DNA of 64,000 nt from contig NZ_FQZU01000006.1 in the NCBI RefSeq assembly GCF_900142135.1, forward strand, positions 62,001-126,000, in the 5' to 3' direction. Shown here in pieces: positions 16,057 through 25,561 of this stretch (the stretch's first letter is position 1; every line of letters starts with the position of its first letter). The notes beneath the pieces were generated by a model that was given only the letters and a program-made list of their open reading frames with translations, made no database searches and was not told where the DNA came from. The position numbers and the translations under genes were made by a program. This DNA comes from Desulfatibacillum alkenivorans DSM 16219 (GTDB taxonomy: Bacteria; Desulfobacterota; Desulfobacteria; Desulfobacterales; Desulfatibacillaceae).

Positions 16057-17970
16057 TTATTCAAGGATATCGTGTATTTTTTGGGAGATGATCTGGATAT
16101 TGTATGGCTTCTGGACGAAGCCGTTGCAGCCTCTTTCCATGAGTTCGGCCACGCTTCCGTCCATGCTGTAGCCCGATGAAATCAGGATTTTCACTTGGGG
16201 ATTGATTTCCCGCAGTTTGCCGAACACCTCCACGCCGGACATCTCCGGCATGATGATGTCCAGCACCACCATTTGGATTTCGTCCTGTTTTTCCTGGTAG
16301 ATTCTTATGCCTTTCAAGGGATTCTGGGAGCCTATGACCGTGTAGCCCAGGCTTTCCAGAAGCTCCCGGCAAGCGTGGAGCGCCGGGTATTCGTCGTCGA
16401 TGATCAGAATCAGGCCGGAGCCATTGACAATCGCCGGCTCCTGCTCTTCCTCCTGGGGGATCTCATTGCCGCTGCGGGGCAGAAAGATTTCAAACCGGGA
16501 GCCTTTTCCCTTTTGGCTGGTCGCTTGGATGGCCCCGCCGTGGTTGTCCACGATGCCGTAAGCCGAGGCCAGGCCCAGGCCGCTGCCCCGGCCCATTTCC
16601 TTGGTGGTGAAAAAGGGGTCGAAAATCCGCTTGAGCGTTTCCTGATCCATGCCTATGCCCGTATCCGCCACGCTGACGGTGACGTAATCCCCGGGCGGCA
16701 GATTTCCCGGCGTGGATTCCGGGGCGATGAGGGATCTGTTTTCCGTCTGGATAAAGATGTTTCCGCCTTGGGGCATGGCCTGCCAGGCGTTTAAAAGCAA
16801 ATTGAGCAAAACCTGTTCGAATTGGGTGCGGTTGACGTCGACGACCCACAGGTTGTCCAGAAGATTGGTATGTATGCTGACTTCCTTTTTGGTTCTTCCG
16901 AACATGTGGGCGGTCTTGAGGATAAGCTGATTCAGGTTGCTGGGCTGGGCCTGCCGTTTGCCGCCCCTGGCCAGATTCAGCAATTGGCGCGTCAGGTCCG
17001 AGGCGCTTTTGACAAGTTTTTCTATGCCTCTGGCGTGCTCGTAATGCTTATGCCCGGGATCGCTGGTAATCAGGATCAAAGACGCTCTGCTTTGGATGCC
17101 CATGAGCAGGTTGTTGAAGTCATGGGCCACGCCGCCGGCCAGGGTGCCGATGGCTTTCATATACTGGGCGTGGCGCAGCTCCAGTTCCAGGCGGGCGCGT
17201 TTTTTCTCCGAAAGCCGGTGCTCCTCCATTTCCAGGGTCAGGTTCAGGTTGCTTTTCTCCAATTCCGCGGTGCGCTCTTCAATGCGTTTTTCCAGCCCGG
17301 CGTTTATGGAAAGAACCTTTCTTTGCTCCTCCTTCAAGAGGTAGGAGAGGAAAAAACTGGCTCTTTCTTTGTACTCCAGAGAGTAGCAGGCGAAAAAACC
17401 TATGCCCATGAGGCTGGCGGTGATGACATTGATGGCGACTATCCGCTCCACAGGCGGGTGGAGGATGAAAAAGGCCGCTAAGTTGTATACGACGGTTATG
17501 ACAAAGGCGGAAAAGGTGGCCCAGGTGAATCGCGCGCCTATGGCCGTAAAATTAATGAAAAGCACCACGACCAGCCCGGCCGAAAACATTTTTGGGGCCA
17601 CGACCGCCATCATGGCTATGATGCTGACTCCCGCCAGGATGATCAGGGCCGAAATCAGCCCCTGGAGGTATTTGGGGTTGAACTTTTTGGAATACACGAC
17701 AGCCAGGCAGATTACAAAAATGGGAGAGACGCATCCATACCGGATCATCCAAAGGATTTCTTTGTGCTCAGGCGCCCAATAAACGTCCATGATTCCAAAC
17801 AGGGCGTAAAAAACCATGGAAAGCAAACCCGCCACCCGGGCCTGACGCAATGTGGACTTGTTGTAGTAGTTTTGAAAAGGCTCTTCCAGGTGGGCGTGGT
17901 CGCCTGTAAATTTTAGGCTTAGGGGCGCCAGCTGCATCTCTGATATGCCTTTAAGACGGCTTAAGCGCAT
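16057..17970 (-). CDS. Membrane sensor histidine kinase with C-terminal receiver domain
   Basis: A 637-residue hybrid kinase. About six to seven transmembrane helices (residues ~45-195) are followed by a coiled-coil linker ([20 protein letters not shown], ~225-265). Next are an H-box with [14 protein letters not shown]-box [11 protein letters not shown]1 DTGIGMD, the F-box-like [12 protein letters not shown] and G2 [13 protein letters not shown]. The receiver has phospho-acceptor Asp in [13 protein letters not shown]. The layout matches the kinase at 969-3566 minus its PAS domains. ATG 17970 has GGGGAG 10 nt upstream; a second Met at residue 12 is possible. It sits alone between two operons, so its output partner is not indicated. 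Confidence 0.9.
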   Translation of the reverse strand: MRLSRLKGISEMQLAPLSLKFTGDHAHLEEPFQNYYNKSTLRQARVAGLLSMVFYALFGIMDVYWAPEHKEILWMIRYGCVSPIFVICLAVVYSKKFNPKYLQGLISALIILAGVSIIAMMAVVAPKMFSAGLVVVLFINFTAIGARFTWATFSAFVITVVYNLAAFFILHPPVERIVAINVITASLMGIGFFACYSLEYKERASFFLSYLLKEEQRKVLSINAGLEKRIEERTAELEKSNLNLTLEMEEHRLSEKKRARLELELRHAQYMKAIGTLAGGVAHDFNNLLMGIQSRASLILITSDPGHKHYEHARGIEKLVKSASDLTRQLLNLARGGKRQAQPSNLNQLILKTAHMFGRTKKEVSIHTNLLDNLWVVDVNRTQFEQVLLNLLLNAWQAMPQGGNIFIQTENRSLIAPESTPGNLPPGDYVTVSVADTGIGMDQETLKRIFDPFFTTKEMGRGSGLGLASAYGIVDNHGGAIQATSQKGKGSRFEIFLPRSGNEIPQEEEQEPAIVNGSGLILIIDDEYPALHACRELLESLGYTVIGSQNPLKGIRIYQEKQDEIQMVVLDIIMPEMSGVEVFGKLREINPQVKILISSGYSMDGSVAELMERGCNGFVQKPYNIQIISQKIHDILE

Positions 17971-18116
17971 TTGCTTCTGTCTCCCCGATTCCCTAATGCC
18001 ATGTTGTCACAGTATAAAATATCCCGGGCAAGACTAAACAAGGTTGGGCCTTGATGTCAATTCCCTGATCAGCCGGCCGTGAAAATAATGAAAGTAAATC
18101 AGAAGGCTTGCCCGTG

Positions 18117-19151
18117 TTATAAATCATAGCCCCAAAACCTGAGAAAGTCCGCAAACCGCAGCATGTTGGACTTTTGCCGGTTCCATGGCTTTAAGCTCGT
18201 GTAAAAAGGATTGTCCTCAACCAGGGAGTCCGAATACGCCTTGTCAGAACCCACAAACAAGTCCAAAGCCATCCAGCTCATGAGCAGGCTTTCCCATGGC
18301 TTGACGGAGTTTTTTACAAAGCCCTTCCTCATCCCGGCTTCATGGAAAAAACTCACGCTTCCTCCCCCCGCAATCTCCAGCTCCCGCAAGCCGCCGGCTG
18401 CAAGCAGGGGGGCTTGCTCCAGCTGTTTTCTGCACGCATCCAATTCCCGCTCGTTAACCGCGCGGACGTTCATAACCCGATGAATTTCGGGCCGCAACTC
18501 AATCAACAGCCGCTGGCCCTGGTCGGGCGAGTAATCCAGCATGGCCGGATGGGTTTCTCCATACACCTTTTGCGGCGCGTCTTCCCAGCCCTCAGGCAGG
18601 CATTCCTTCGGCAGATGGGTTGTCGGGATGATGGAAAGGTAGCAGCCGCAGGTATGCACTGTAGTGACGAGAACCGGGCGCTCCTCTTTATCCAGGGTGA
18701 CCACGGCCAGCAGCCCTGGGTTTTTCCCGGCCGTGAGAGTGAACGGAATCAGGGAATAGGGAATTTTAGAAAAATGAATCCGGTAAACCAGGTTGGTGTA
18801 GTCGCCCTTGGATGTGGAAAATTGGGTTTGCCGGACGAAAAAAGCCGGCTCCCCCGAATCCGTATAGACCTGCGGCTTTTTGTTTGCGTCCAAAAAGGCC
18901 TTGGGCCGGCCGATCCTGTTATGGGCTTTGTCCGCGCCCCAGGCCTGGAACACGGGGGCGAAGCGTTCCTGAACGTCGCCATTTTGCGCCGCCGCCTGGT
19001 AGCAGGTGAAAGGCGTTTCGGGCTTTATGGGAACATGGTGGGAGCACGCCTGGCATAAAAGGACGGCGGTCAGGCAAAAAAAGGCGGACAGAATGCGTAA
19101 GGGAAAGGTCCGCATTGCCGCAGCTTTGATCTTACACGTTGGGCGCGTCAA
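18117..19151 (-). CDS. Lipoprotein of unknown function at end of lipid-type operon
   Basis: About 344 residues from TTG 19151, which overlaps the SDR stop as TTGA and has AAGGA about 8 nt upstream. ATG at residue 13 (19115) is the alternative. The N-terminus carries a lipoprotein signal with lipobox LLCQAC (Cys36 counted from the TTG). The mature protein has conserved-looking Trp and Cys residues (HTCGCYLSIIP, LPKECLPEGW), which could form a disulfide or metal site in the periplasm. I do not recognise the family. As the fifth gene of an operon with an acyl-CoA ligase, NAD-dependent enzymes and a GNAT it may act on an envelope lipid, but this is context only. Confidence 0.75.
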   Translation of the reverse strand: MTRPTCKIKAAAMRTFPLRILSAFFCLTAVLLCQACSHHVPIKPETPFTCYQAAAQNGDVQERFAPVFQAWGADKAHNRIGRPKAFLDANKKPQVYTDSGEPAFFVRQTQFSTSKGDYTNLVYRIHFSKIPYSLIPFTLTAGKNPGLLAVVTLDKEERPVLVTTVHTCGCYLSIIPTTHLPKECLPEGWEDAPQKVYGETHPAMLDYSPDQGQRLLIELRPEIHRVMNVRAVNERELDACRKQLEQAPLLAAGGLRELEIAGGGSVSFFHEAGMRKGFVKNSVKPWESLLMSWMALDLFVGSDKAYSDSLVEDNPFYTSLKPWNRQKSNMLRFADFLRFWGYDL

Positions 19152-19969
19152 GGCTGTTTTCCTTTCCGGGCCTTTTTGATCGCCCTTTTCATAATCCAGT
19201 CCACAAGCCCCGGCGCCAGGCGCTTGGCCAGCCAGGACATTTTTCCGTCCGAACCCGGTATGATCAGGAACTTTTTCTTTTTGACGCCGTTAATCAAGGC
19301 CTGGGCCACCTTGTCGGCCGGCAGCACGCAGGCGCTTTCCGAGATGGCCAGGGTCTCCAGCGGCTTGGTGAGGTTTTCCTCCGCAAGCCCCGGGGTGTCC
19401 GTATCCGGGGGGCACAAAACCGAAACGCCTATGCCCTGGCCGTCCAGTTCGCTGCGAAGCGCCTCGGAAAAACCGATAATCCCGAATTTGGACGCACAAT
19501 AGTCCGTGTAGCCGAATACGCCTATGAGCCCGGCCACGGAGGACACGTTGACGATGTGCCCGCCGCGTCCCCGCATGTAGGGCAGGACGGCGGCTATTAC
19601 ATTTCGGGCGCCGTAGAGGTTGATTTTCATGGTTTCGTCAAACTGCTCGTAGGACACTTCCTCGAAAACCCTGGGCTTTGCCCGGCCCGCGCAGTTGATC
19701 AATATGTCCGGGACTCCAAACTCCACCGCCGCCTTGTCCATGACTTCCCGCACCTGGGCGTTGTCCGAAACGTCCACGGAGTAAAAGGCCGCTATGCCGC
19801 CGTCCCGGCAAAGCGATCCCACGCGCCCGGCCGCGTCCTTCAGCTTATCCGCATTGCGGGCGAACAGGCAGACGCTGGCGCCCTCCCTGGCCAGTGATTC
19901 CGCCGTGCACAATCCGATTCCGCTGGAACCTCCGGTGATGAAAACCCGTTTATTGGCCAGCCCCTCCAT
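19148..19969 (-). CDS. Short-chain dehydrogenase/reductase, ketosphinganine-reductase-like
   Basis: A 273-residue NAD(P)-dependent SDR. The cofactor loop is TGGSSGIG (residues ~12-19). NCAG, the catalytic Ser in VNVSSVAG and YxxxK (YTDYCASK) are all present. A basic C-terminal tail with KRLAPGLVDWIMKRAIKK could be membrane-associated. The N-terminal half resembles 3-ketodihydrosphingosine reductase-type SDRs, but substrate specificity cannot be read from this. AAGGAG sits 8 nt before ATG 19969. It is preceded by the GNAT gene (24 bp) and overlaps the lipoprotein gene by 4 bp. Confidence 0.88.
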   Translation of the reverse strand: MEGLANKRVFITGGSSGIGLCTAESLAREGASVCLFARNADKLKDAAGRVGSLCRDGGIAAFYSVDVSDNAQVREVMDKAAVEFGVPDILINCAGRAKPRVFEEVSYEQFDETMKINLYGARNVIAAVLPYMRGRGGHIVNVSSVAGLIGVFGYTDYCASKFGIIGFSEALRSELDGQGIGVSVLCPPDTDTPGLAEENLTKPLETLAISESACVLPADKVAQALINGVKKKKFLIIPGSDGKMSWLAKRLAPGLVDWIMKRAIKKARKGKQP

Positions 19970-19993
19970 GCCTGGCGCTCCTTTCCGGCCTGA

Positions 19994-20842
19994 TCAGCCA
20001 AGTTCAAAGGATGTCACTCCAAAAACTCCTGAAAGTTTGATGTCCGGCGCATTTTGGGTGTACATGCGCACGGTTTCGAAGGACGGCGCCATCCGGTGCC
20101 GTTTGGCGAGATTCATGGCTTCCTGATTGACGTCCGGGACGTCCAGGAAAATCGGCCCGTTGGGCGTGTGCGCAACCAGGGCGCGAAAGATTTCCTCGGC
20201 GGTGTTGGCGTCGTTGGCAAAAAGCGGCCCGATCTTAAAGCCGGAGGAGCATGACCTGACCACCCCGTATCCCGCCAGGGCATGGTTGCTTCTGAGCCCA
20301 TAGGCGAAGATGTTGGGCATGGCGAGCCATGCCTTTAAAAAGCCCTCCCTGCGCACGGGAAAAAATTGGGAGTCGTATTCCAGAATTTCGTCAAACGAAA
20401 AGACGCCCAACGGCTCCACGGAGCCCGGCCTGAAACTGCCTCCCACGCCCTCGAACCGGATGTTGTGATAGGCTGTTTTAAAACCCGACTTTTCGTAGGT
20501 CTTTTCTTCCGCAAGCACTCCGTCCAGGCCGATGTTCCGGCCTCCCAGGCGCTCCATGGCCGCGTTCCAGACCCTGATGCCGCAGCCTTGTCCGCGATAC
20601 TCGGGCTTGACGATGTAAAAGCCGATGAATCCGAAATCCTCCCCGTAGGAAACGGCGGAAATGCTGGCGACCATTTCTCCGTCCACCAGGCCCGCAAAAT
20701 ACCCCGCAGGATCCGTCTTGAAAAAGCATTCCGCGTCGTGCACGCCTGGGTTCCAGCCTTCCTTTTTCGCCCAGCGGACAGCCGCGTCAAGTTCTTCCCT
20801 GGTCATGGGCCGCACTTCGTACGATTCGGGGGGATTGGTCAT
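19994..20842 (-). CDS. GNAT-family N-acetyltransferase, two-domain YitH-like
   Basis: A 282-residue acetyltransferase. The N-terminal GNAT domain (residues ~10-140) has the acetyl-CoA loop in VKPEYRGQGCGIRVW. The C-terminal domain (ending IKLSGVFGVTSFELG) is of the kind seen in two-domain GNATs that modify small molecules. No signal peptide. AAGGATG is 4 nt before the ATG. It is the third gene of the operon, 22 bp after the epimerase. Whether it acts in lipid metabolism or is a passenger is unclear. Confidence 0.87.
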   Translation of the reverse strand: MTNPPESYEVRPMTREELDAAVRWAKKEGWNPGVHDAECFFKTDPAGYFAGLVDGEMVASISAVSYGEDFGFIGFYIVKPEYRGQGCGIRVWNAAMERLGGRNIGLDGVLAEEKTYEKSGFKTAYHNIRFEGVGGSFRPGSVEPLGVFSFDEILEYDSQFFPVRREGFLKAWLAMPNIFAYGLRSNHALAGYGVVRSCSSGFKIGPLFANDANTAEEIFRALVAHTPNGPIFLDVPDVNQEAMNLAKRHRMAPSFETVRMYTQNAPDIKLSGVFGVTSFELG

Positions 20843-20864
20843 GGCTCATCCTTTCGGCTTGTGA

Positions 20865-21872
20865 TCATTTTTGTTTGAGGGATTCGAGATCCAGGGTCTT
20901 CAACCAGGCCATGGTCTTCTCGAATCCCTCATTATAACTGATCTTGGGCGTCCAGCCCAAATCCTGTTTGGCTTTTTCTATGGAAAAACGCAAACGGGAG
21001 CCTAAATTCTTCACCGTGTAGGTTGTCAAAAGGGGACGATCCGTTTTTTTAAGAAGTTTCCAGACCCTTTCCATGACAACCGCCGCCCCGTAAGCGGCGG
21101 GGTAGGGGATGCGCAGGGCCGGCGGCTTCACGTTCAGGGCCAGGGCGATTTTCTTGCTGAAATTCTGCAGGGTGTCGGACTCTCCGTCATGGACCAGATA
21201 CCCGTTTCCAACAGCCCTTTCATCCTCGGCAATGAGCATCAAAAGGTCCGTCAGGTTTTCAATGTACGTGGGCCAGACCAGGGCGTCCTTTCTCCAAAAC
21301 AGCATTTCCCTGTTTATAATGGCGTCCGCCAGGAGGGGGACGAAGGTCTTGTCCCCCTCCCCGTATACCCAGCACGGATAAACCATGGTTGCAGGCAGTC
21401 CATGTTCTTTATGATGCTTCCAGACCAATTCCTCGGCCTTGATTTTATAATCCGGATAAGGCTCTCCCCAGGGGGTTAAAGCAAAGGCTTCATCCATGAC
21501 GGCTTCTTCGCTCGTTCCGAATACGTCGTTGGTGGAGATGTCCACAAGGCGGCTGACCCCTGCTTCCAAGGCCGCCTTGCACACGTTTTCCGCCCCCCCG
21601 ACCATCACTTTTTGGAACAGGCTTTCCGGCGCCCAGTCCGAGACGATGGCCGCGCAGTGAAAAATCACGTCCACGCCTTTGGCCGCCTGCACCACCGAAT
21701 CCAGGTCCGTAATGTCTCCGGCGAACTTCTCCACGCCCGGCTGATCCAAAATCCCGATCTCCGGGTCGCCGGGCAAGTGGAAAGCCCGGACTTCGTTTCC
21801 CCGGGCAAGGTTTTCCTTAAGCAGAGCGCCGCCGATAAAGCCCGTCGCCCCGGTTATGAGCGCTTTTTTCAT
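20865..21872 (-). CDS. NAD-dependent epimerase / 3beta-hydroxysteroid dehydrogenase-like enzyme
   Basis: A 335-residue extended SDR. The Rossmann start is KKALITGATGFIGGALLKE, followed by the FHCAAIVSDW segment, catalytic Ser/Thr in DISTNDVFG and YPDYKIKAE (YxxxK). The C-terminal half resembles NSDHL/OleD-type reductases. ATG 21872 was chosen because of AGGGGG 5-6 nt upstream; an upstream in-frame ATG at 21917 would overlap the ligase gene. It sits 28 bp after the ligase and 22 bp before the GNAT. Likely oxidises or reduces a hydroxy or keto group on a lipid or sterol-like intermediate; substrate unknown. Confidence 0.88.
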   Translation of the reverse strand: MKKALITGATGFIGGALLKENLARGNEVRAFHLPGDPEIGILDQPGVEKFAGDITDLDSVVQAAKGVDVIFHCAAIVSDWAPESLFQKVMVGGAENVCKAALEAGVSRLVDISTNDVFGTSEEAVMDEAFALTPWGEPYPDYKIKAEELVWKHHKEHGLPATMVYPCWVYGEGDKTFVPLLADAIINREMLFWRKDALVWPTYIENLTDLLMLIAEDERAVGNGYLVHDGESDTLQNFSKKIALALNVKPPALRIPYPAAYGAAVVMERVWKLLKKTDRPLLTTYTVKNLGSRLRFSIEKAKQDLGWTPKISYNEGFEKTMAWLKTLDLESLKQK

Positions 21873-21900
21873 GCAACCCCCTAAGCCCCCCATGCCTGGA

Positions 21901-23625
21901 TCAGGCGGATTCCGCATCCGGCCTGGCCGCTTCGGGCGCCTCCGGCATCACTACGTTGGCGCCCTCCAGTTCCATGCGCCGCACTTCGCGCCGCATGAGC
22001 TTGCCGATGGCGCTTTTGGGCAGTTCGTCCACAAACTTGACGGACTTGGGAACCTTGTAGGCGGCCAGCTTCTCCTTGCAATAGCTCATGACCTGCTCCT
22101 CGGACAATTCCACGCCGGGATTGCAAACCACCCAGGCCTTGACCGTCTCGCCCCGGTACTCGTCGGGAATGCCTATGGTGCAGGCCTCGGCGATTTCGGG
22201 GTGCAAAAGCAGGATTTCATCGATTTCCGCCGGATAAATATTGTAGCCGCTGGCGATGATCATGTCCTTTTTGCGATCCACAATGGAAAGATATCCTTCC
22301 TCGTCCATGACGCCCACGTCGCCCATGTGAAACCATCCGTCCTTGAGAGCCTTGGCCGTTTCCTCGGGCCGGTTGTAGTAGCCCTTCATGACCTGGGGGC
22401 CCTTGATGCAGATCTCTCCGGGCTCGCCGGGGGGCATTTCATTCTCGCCCGTCACCATGTCCACGATTTTGATGTCCGTGTTGGGCAGGGGCACGCCCAC
22501 GGTTCCCAGCTTCACCTTGCCCTTCCAAGGGGTGCATGTGCCGAACGCCGTGTTCTCCGTGGCGCCGAACACATCGTTGATGACAGCGCCGTGGAGTTTC
22601 TTCAATTCGTTGAGAGTGGCCTCGGACAAGGGCGCAGCGCCGCCGAAATATCCCTTGACGCCCGAAAGATCCAACTTCCGGAATTCCTCGTTGGCCAACA
22701 AGCCCATAAAAATGGTGGGCACTCCCGGCAAAAAGGTCGGGTTGAACTTCTTGATCATGTCGATGATCACGCCGGGCTCCGGCCTGGGCACCATGATGCC
22801 GGTCCATGCATTATAGATGATGAAGTTCTGGCTCACGGAGTATCCCGCGGAATGAAAAATCGGATAAATGCCCATAAGCCGCTCGGCGTCCCCATAAGAG
22901 ATTTCGGGAAACCACGCCTTGAATATCTGAGCCACCGCCGAAAGGTTGGAATGGGTGATGACCGCGCCTTTGCTCACTCCGGTGGTGCCGCCGGTGTAAA
23001 GCAGGGCCGCTTCGCCGTCCCATTCCGATTGATTGGGGACAGGGTCGTCCTTGTACTTCTTCAAAAGATCCATGAACTGGTAAAGGTTCGGGCCCGGAGT
23101 AATCTTCCGGTACATGTCCTTTTTTACATAGGGGAAAAGCTGCTTGACCGGAAAAGGCAGAAAATCGTTGATGTGGCAGGTGATGATGTTCTTCACCTTG
23201 GTCTTGCCCTTGATCTTCTCCAGCCGGGGCAAGAGCAGGTCCAGCGTCACCACCGCCTTGGCGTCCGAATCGTTCAACTGATGGGCCAGCTCCCTTTCCG
23301 TGTACAGGGGATTGTTCATGGCCGTCACCCCGCCTATACGCTGGGTCGCCAGGTTGGCGATGACCACCTGAGGGATGTTCGGCAGGATCATCCCCACCTT
23401 ATCGCCTTTTTTAATGCCCAGGTCCATGAGCGCTTTGGCGAACCTGTTGACCATGGAATTCAACTGGGCGAAGGTGATCTTTTTGCCCATATAAATAAAC
23501 CCGACCTTGTCGGGATAATCCCGGGCCGTCCTGTCCAGGACCTCCGGCATGGTGATTTTTTCAAACTCCACCTCGTTGGGAGTTCCCTTGGGATACGATT
23601 TGTGCCAAACCCTTTCAAAGCCCAT
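21901..23625 (-). CDS. Long-chain fatty-acid--CoA ligase (FadD-type AMP-forming)
   Basis: A 574-residue adenylate-forming enzyme that activates fatty acids to acyl-CoA via acyl-AMP. Core motifs: AMP-binding loop YTGGTTGVSKGA, GATENTAFG, hinge DRKKDMIIASGYNIYPAEID and the C-terminal catalytic Lys in KSAIGKLMRR. ATG 23625 is preceded by GGAGG at 6 nt; an in-frame TTG 8 codons upstream is less likely. It heads a five-gene operon whose other members are NAD-dependent enzymes, a GNAT and a lipoprotein, suggesting its acyl-CoA feeds a specific modification rather than only beta-oxidation (inference). Confidence 0.92.
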   Translation of the reverse strand: MGFERVWHKSYPKGTPNEVEFEKITMPEVLDRTARDYPDKVGFIYMGKKITFAQLNSMVNRFAKALMDLGIKKGDKVGMILPNIPQVVIANLATQRIGGVTAMNNPLYTERELAHQLNDSDAKAVVTLDLLLPRLEKIKGKTKVKNIITCHINDFLPFPVKQLFPYVKKDMYRKITPGPNLYQFMDLLKKYKDDPVPNQSEWDGEAALLYTGGTTGVSKGAVITHSNLSAVAQIFKAWFPEISYGDAERLMGIYPIFHSAGYSVSQNFIIYNAWTGIMVPRPEPGVIIDMIKKFNPTFLPGVPTIFMGLLANEEFRKLDLSGVKGYFGGAAPLSEATLNELKKLHGAVINDVFGATENTAFGTCTPWKGKVKLGTVGVPLPNTDIKIVDMVTGENEMPPGEPGEICIKGPQVMKGYYNRPEETAKALKDGWFHMGDVGVMDEEGYLSIVDRKKDMIIASGYNIYPAEIDEILLLHPEIAEACTIGIPDEYRGETVKAWVVCNPGVELSEEQVMSYCKEKLAAYKVPKSVKFVDELPKSAIGKLMRREVRRMELEGANVVMPEAPEAARPDAESA

Positions 23626-23808
23626 TCTTTGCCTCCATTCTCTGATCAAACGTGAAAAAACGCCGAGCCGGCGTTAAAACGCAAGGCCCTACTGGTTAAA
23701 TCGTCCCGCCGGACCTATCCGGGCAGGATTGGATTCCAGGGGTTTGGGGGGATAGTCCTGGTTAAAATTTCAACGATTGGACAAAACCGGGAGCGACGCC
23801 TTCCACTC

Positions 23809-23857
23809 GAAAAACGCCGAAAAATCCGACAGGCGGGGCCTTCTCAGTTTTTCGGCG
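23809..23857 (-). terminator. Rho-independent terminator after the parvulin gene
   Basis: Perfect inverted arms CGCCGAAAAA (23815-23824) and TTTTTCGGCG (23848-23857) are followed on the minus strand by TTTTTCG (complement of 23809-23814). It lies in the gap downstream of the 23974-24957 gene and isolates it from the ligase operon. The rest of 23626-23973 holds no gene. Confidence 0.75.
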
Positions 23858-23973
23858 AATTCCGGCTTAAAGTCCTCTCCTATAACCTATGTGCTGCTGA
23901 TGCCAAGATGACGCTCATCACCCGGCCGCGATCAACTGGGGGGAGGCGCGGCCGGCTGAAACCCTATTGGATC

Positions 23974-24957
23974 CTAAGGATTGGCTAAAACTTCAATATC
24001 AAACCCTGGCTTTAACTCCGAGGCGAGTTGGTTCAAGGCCTCCACCATCTTCTTTTTTTGCAGGGCGCTTATAAGCCTTTCCTTGACAGTTTCAAATGGC
24101 GTGATGCTTTCGGGCCTTTCATCCAAGGCCTTCACAATGTGATACCCGATGTCCGTCTCCACCAGGTTTCCTATCTCTCCGGGCTGGAGTTTTAAAATTA
24201 TTTTCTCCAGGGGTTCGAGCTCCGTGTTTTTCAGGGCGCCCTCTGAGACATACCCCATGTCTCCGCCCTGATCCTTCTCCGGCCCTTCCGAGGCCTCTCT
24301 GGCTATGGCGGCGAAAGCTTCGCCCCCTTTTTTCGCCCTGGCGAGAACTTGCTGCGCCCGGGCCTTGGCGGTTTTTCCGTCAACGCCCTTTGCAGCGTCC
24401 TTTTTAATGAGGATATGCCGGACGCGGAGAGCCCGGGGCAAAACAAAATCGCTTGGATTTTCGTCGTAATACTTTTGGGCCTCGGCTTCGGTGGGCGTAA
24501 GCAACGCGCCGTACCGCTCCTCGATGCAGGCCCCCATAATCACGATTCTGCCAGCCAGGGCCGCGATTTCCCGCTCCGTGGCGTTCATGCCTCTCAGGGC
24601 GCTCTGATATTCCGCCAAGGACGGAAAACTGGCCTTGTAATTCCACACAAACCCGTCAACCAGACGTTTGTCCGGCTCGATGCCCCGCTTTTGGGCGTCC
24701 TGAAAAAGAACTTCCATATCAATGACGTTTTTCAGGATTTCTTGTTTCAGGGTTTGAGATTCCGTATGCACATGGGGGTTCCGGCTTCCGAACAAAAGGC
24801 TTTCCGCCAGGGTTATTTGCCACCCGTAAATGTTTACGCCGTTGACTCTGGCTAAAACTTTGCCGGGTTCGGCCATGCCATGGACAGGGGAAAGAAAAAA
24901 GAACAGCAACGCAGATAAAAATAAAATGCAGACGAACCTAATGACCCCCCCAGGCAT
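23974..24957 (-). CDS. PpiC/SurA-type parvulin peptidyl-prolyl isomerase, exported
   Basis: A 327-residue periplasmic chaperone/isomerase. The signal peptide or anchor is GVIRFVCILFLSALLFFFLSP. A SurA-like N-terminal helical region follows, then a parvulin domain (LRVRHILIKKDAAKG ... EGPEKDQGGDMGYVSEGAL ... GEIGNLVETDIGYHIVKALDE). ATG 24957 was chosen although the frame is open to 25179. A signal peptide starts there, GGAGGA lies 10 nt upstream, and a promoter at 25007-25035 falls inside the longer frame. Role: folding of outer-membrane or periplasmic proteins. Monocistronic with its own terminator. Confidence 0.88.
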   Translation of the reverse strand: MPGGVIRFVCILFLSALLFFFLSPVHGMAEPGKVLARVNGVNIYGWQITLAESLLFGSRNPHVHTESQTLKQEILKNVIDMEVLFQDAQKRGIEPDKRLVDGFVWNYKASFPSLAEYQSALRGMNATEREIAALAGRIVIMGACIEERYGALLTPTEAEAQKYYDENPSDFVLPRALRVRHILIKKDAAKGVDGKTAKARAQQVLARAKKGGEAFAAIAREASEGPEKDQGGDMGYVSEGALKNTELEPLEKIILKLQPGEIGNLVETDIGYHIVKALDERPESITPFETVKERLISALQKKKMVEALNQLASELKPGFDIEVLANP

Positions 24958-25006
24958 TCCAGCATATTCCTCCGTATGCAAACAGGTTCCAAACATTGGT
25001 TTGACT

Positions 25007-25035
25007 CGTATACTATTTTCTTTTGTAAATCGCAA
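25007..25035 (-). promoter_or_regulatory. Putative promoter of the parvulin gene
   Basis: Read on the minus strand, TTGCGA (25035-25030) and TATACG (25012-25007) are spaced by 17 bp, about 50 bp before ATG 24957. Both hexamers match 4 of 6 consensus bases. Confidence 0.4.
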
Positions 25036-25561
25036 GAACCGAATATGACCCGTGTTCATTTCAATTCGGATTTTTCCCGCCAATCCCTGGGCCTGTTGAT
25101 TATATGTCCTGTTACAGTGGTTGGATAGACGCAATCCCGGAGCTTTTGCATGAAAAAACATTGTCCTAAGGGCTTGCATTCGGCGAAATATCGCCTAAGG
25201 CTTTGCGGGAGGGAAAAAGAGTAAAAATTTGCTTAAAAATTGAATAGTTGTTCAAAAAAAGCCCCGTCCAAAAGTTGGGAGGCCCATCCCTCAAGCGGCG
25301 CAGCAAACAGCGCCCAATGCAGGCAGGAGAAAGTGCAGACCTAAGGCGGCGCCCAGGCCGATTAGATCCGTCATCCTCGCGAACGCGGGGACCCAGTGTC
25401 ATTATTGCTTTAAAGACCGCTGGATTCCCGACAGGAACGCTCGGGAAAGACGGCGAAAGAATAGTCGCCATTAAAATCGACGGGCTGGGGGCCAGCGCTT
25501 TCGCGGGCGCAGCAAACGGCGCCCCTGAAAAAGGGATCGGGGATCTCTGCAAGACAAGGCG
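25036..25561. other. Intergenic region between parvulin and DUF2177 genes
   Basis: No convincing gene. It contains the short dispersed repeat copy at 25370-25403 (gtcatcctcgcgaacgcggg ... acccagtgtcatt). Two near-identical phrases, gcggcgcagcaaacagcgcc (25295-25314) and gggcgcagcaaacggcgcc (25504-25522), bracket it in direct orientation; these may be the ends of a small decayed element. Confidence 0.5.
25370..25403 (+). repeat. Dispersed repeat, gtcatccccg family, short copy
   Basis: GTCATCCTCGCGAACGCGGG followed by GACCCAGTGTCATT: same ends as the copies at 3.9 and 60 kb but with only a short palindromic core. It belongs to the widespread class of short intergenic palindromic repeats. Confidence 0.65.

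Noticed and set aside
18117-23625. Complete Ole (hydrocarbon) or ceramide pathway
   Set aside because: The ligase is FadD-like rather than OleC-like, there is no OleA or serine palmitoyltransferase, and the GNAT is the two-domain YitH-like type.
21856-23655. 599-codon frame antisense to the acyl-CoA ligase
   Set aside because: A GC-rich shadow of a well-supported gene; His/Gly/Asp-rich composition and no domain.
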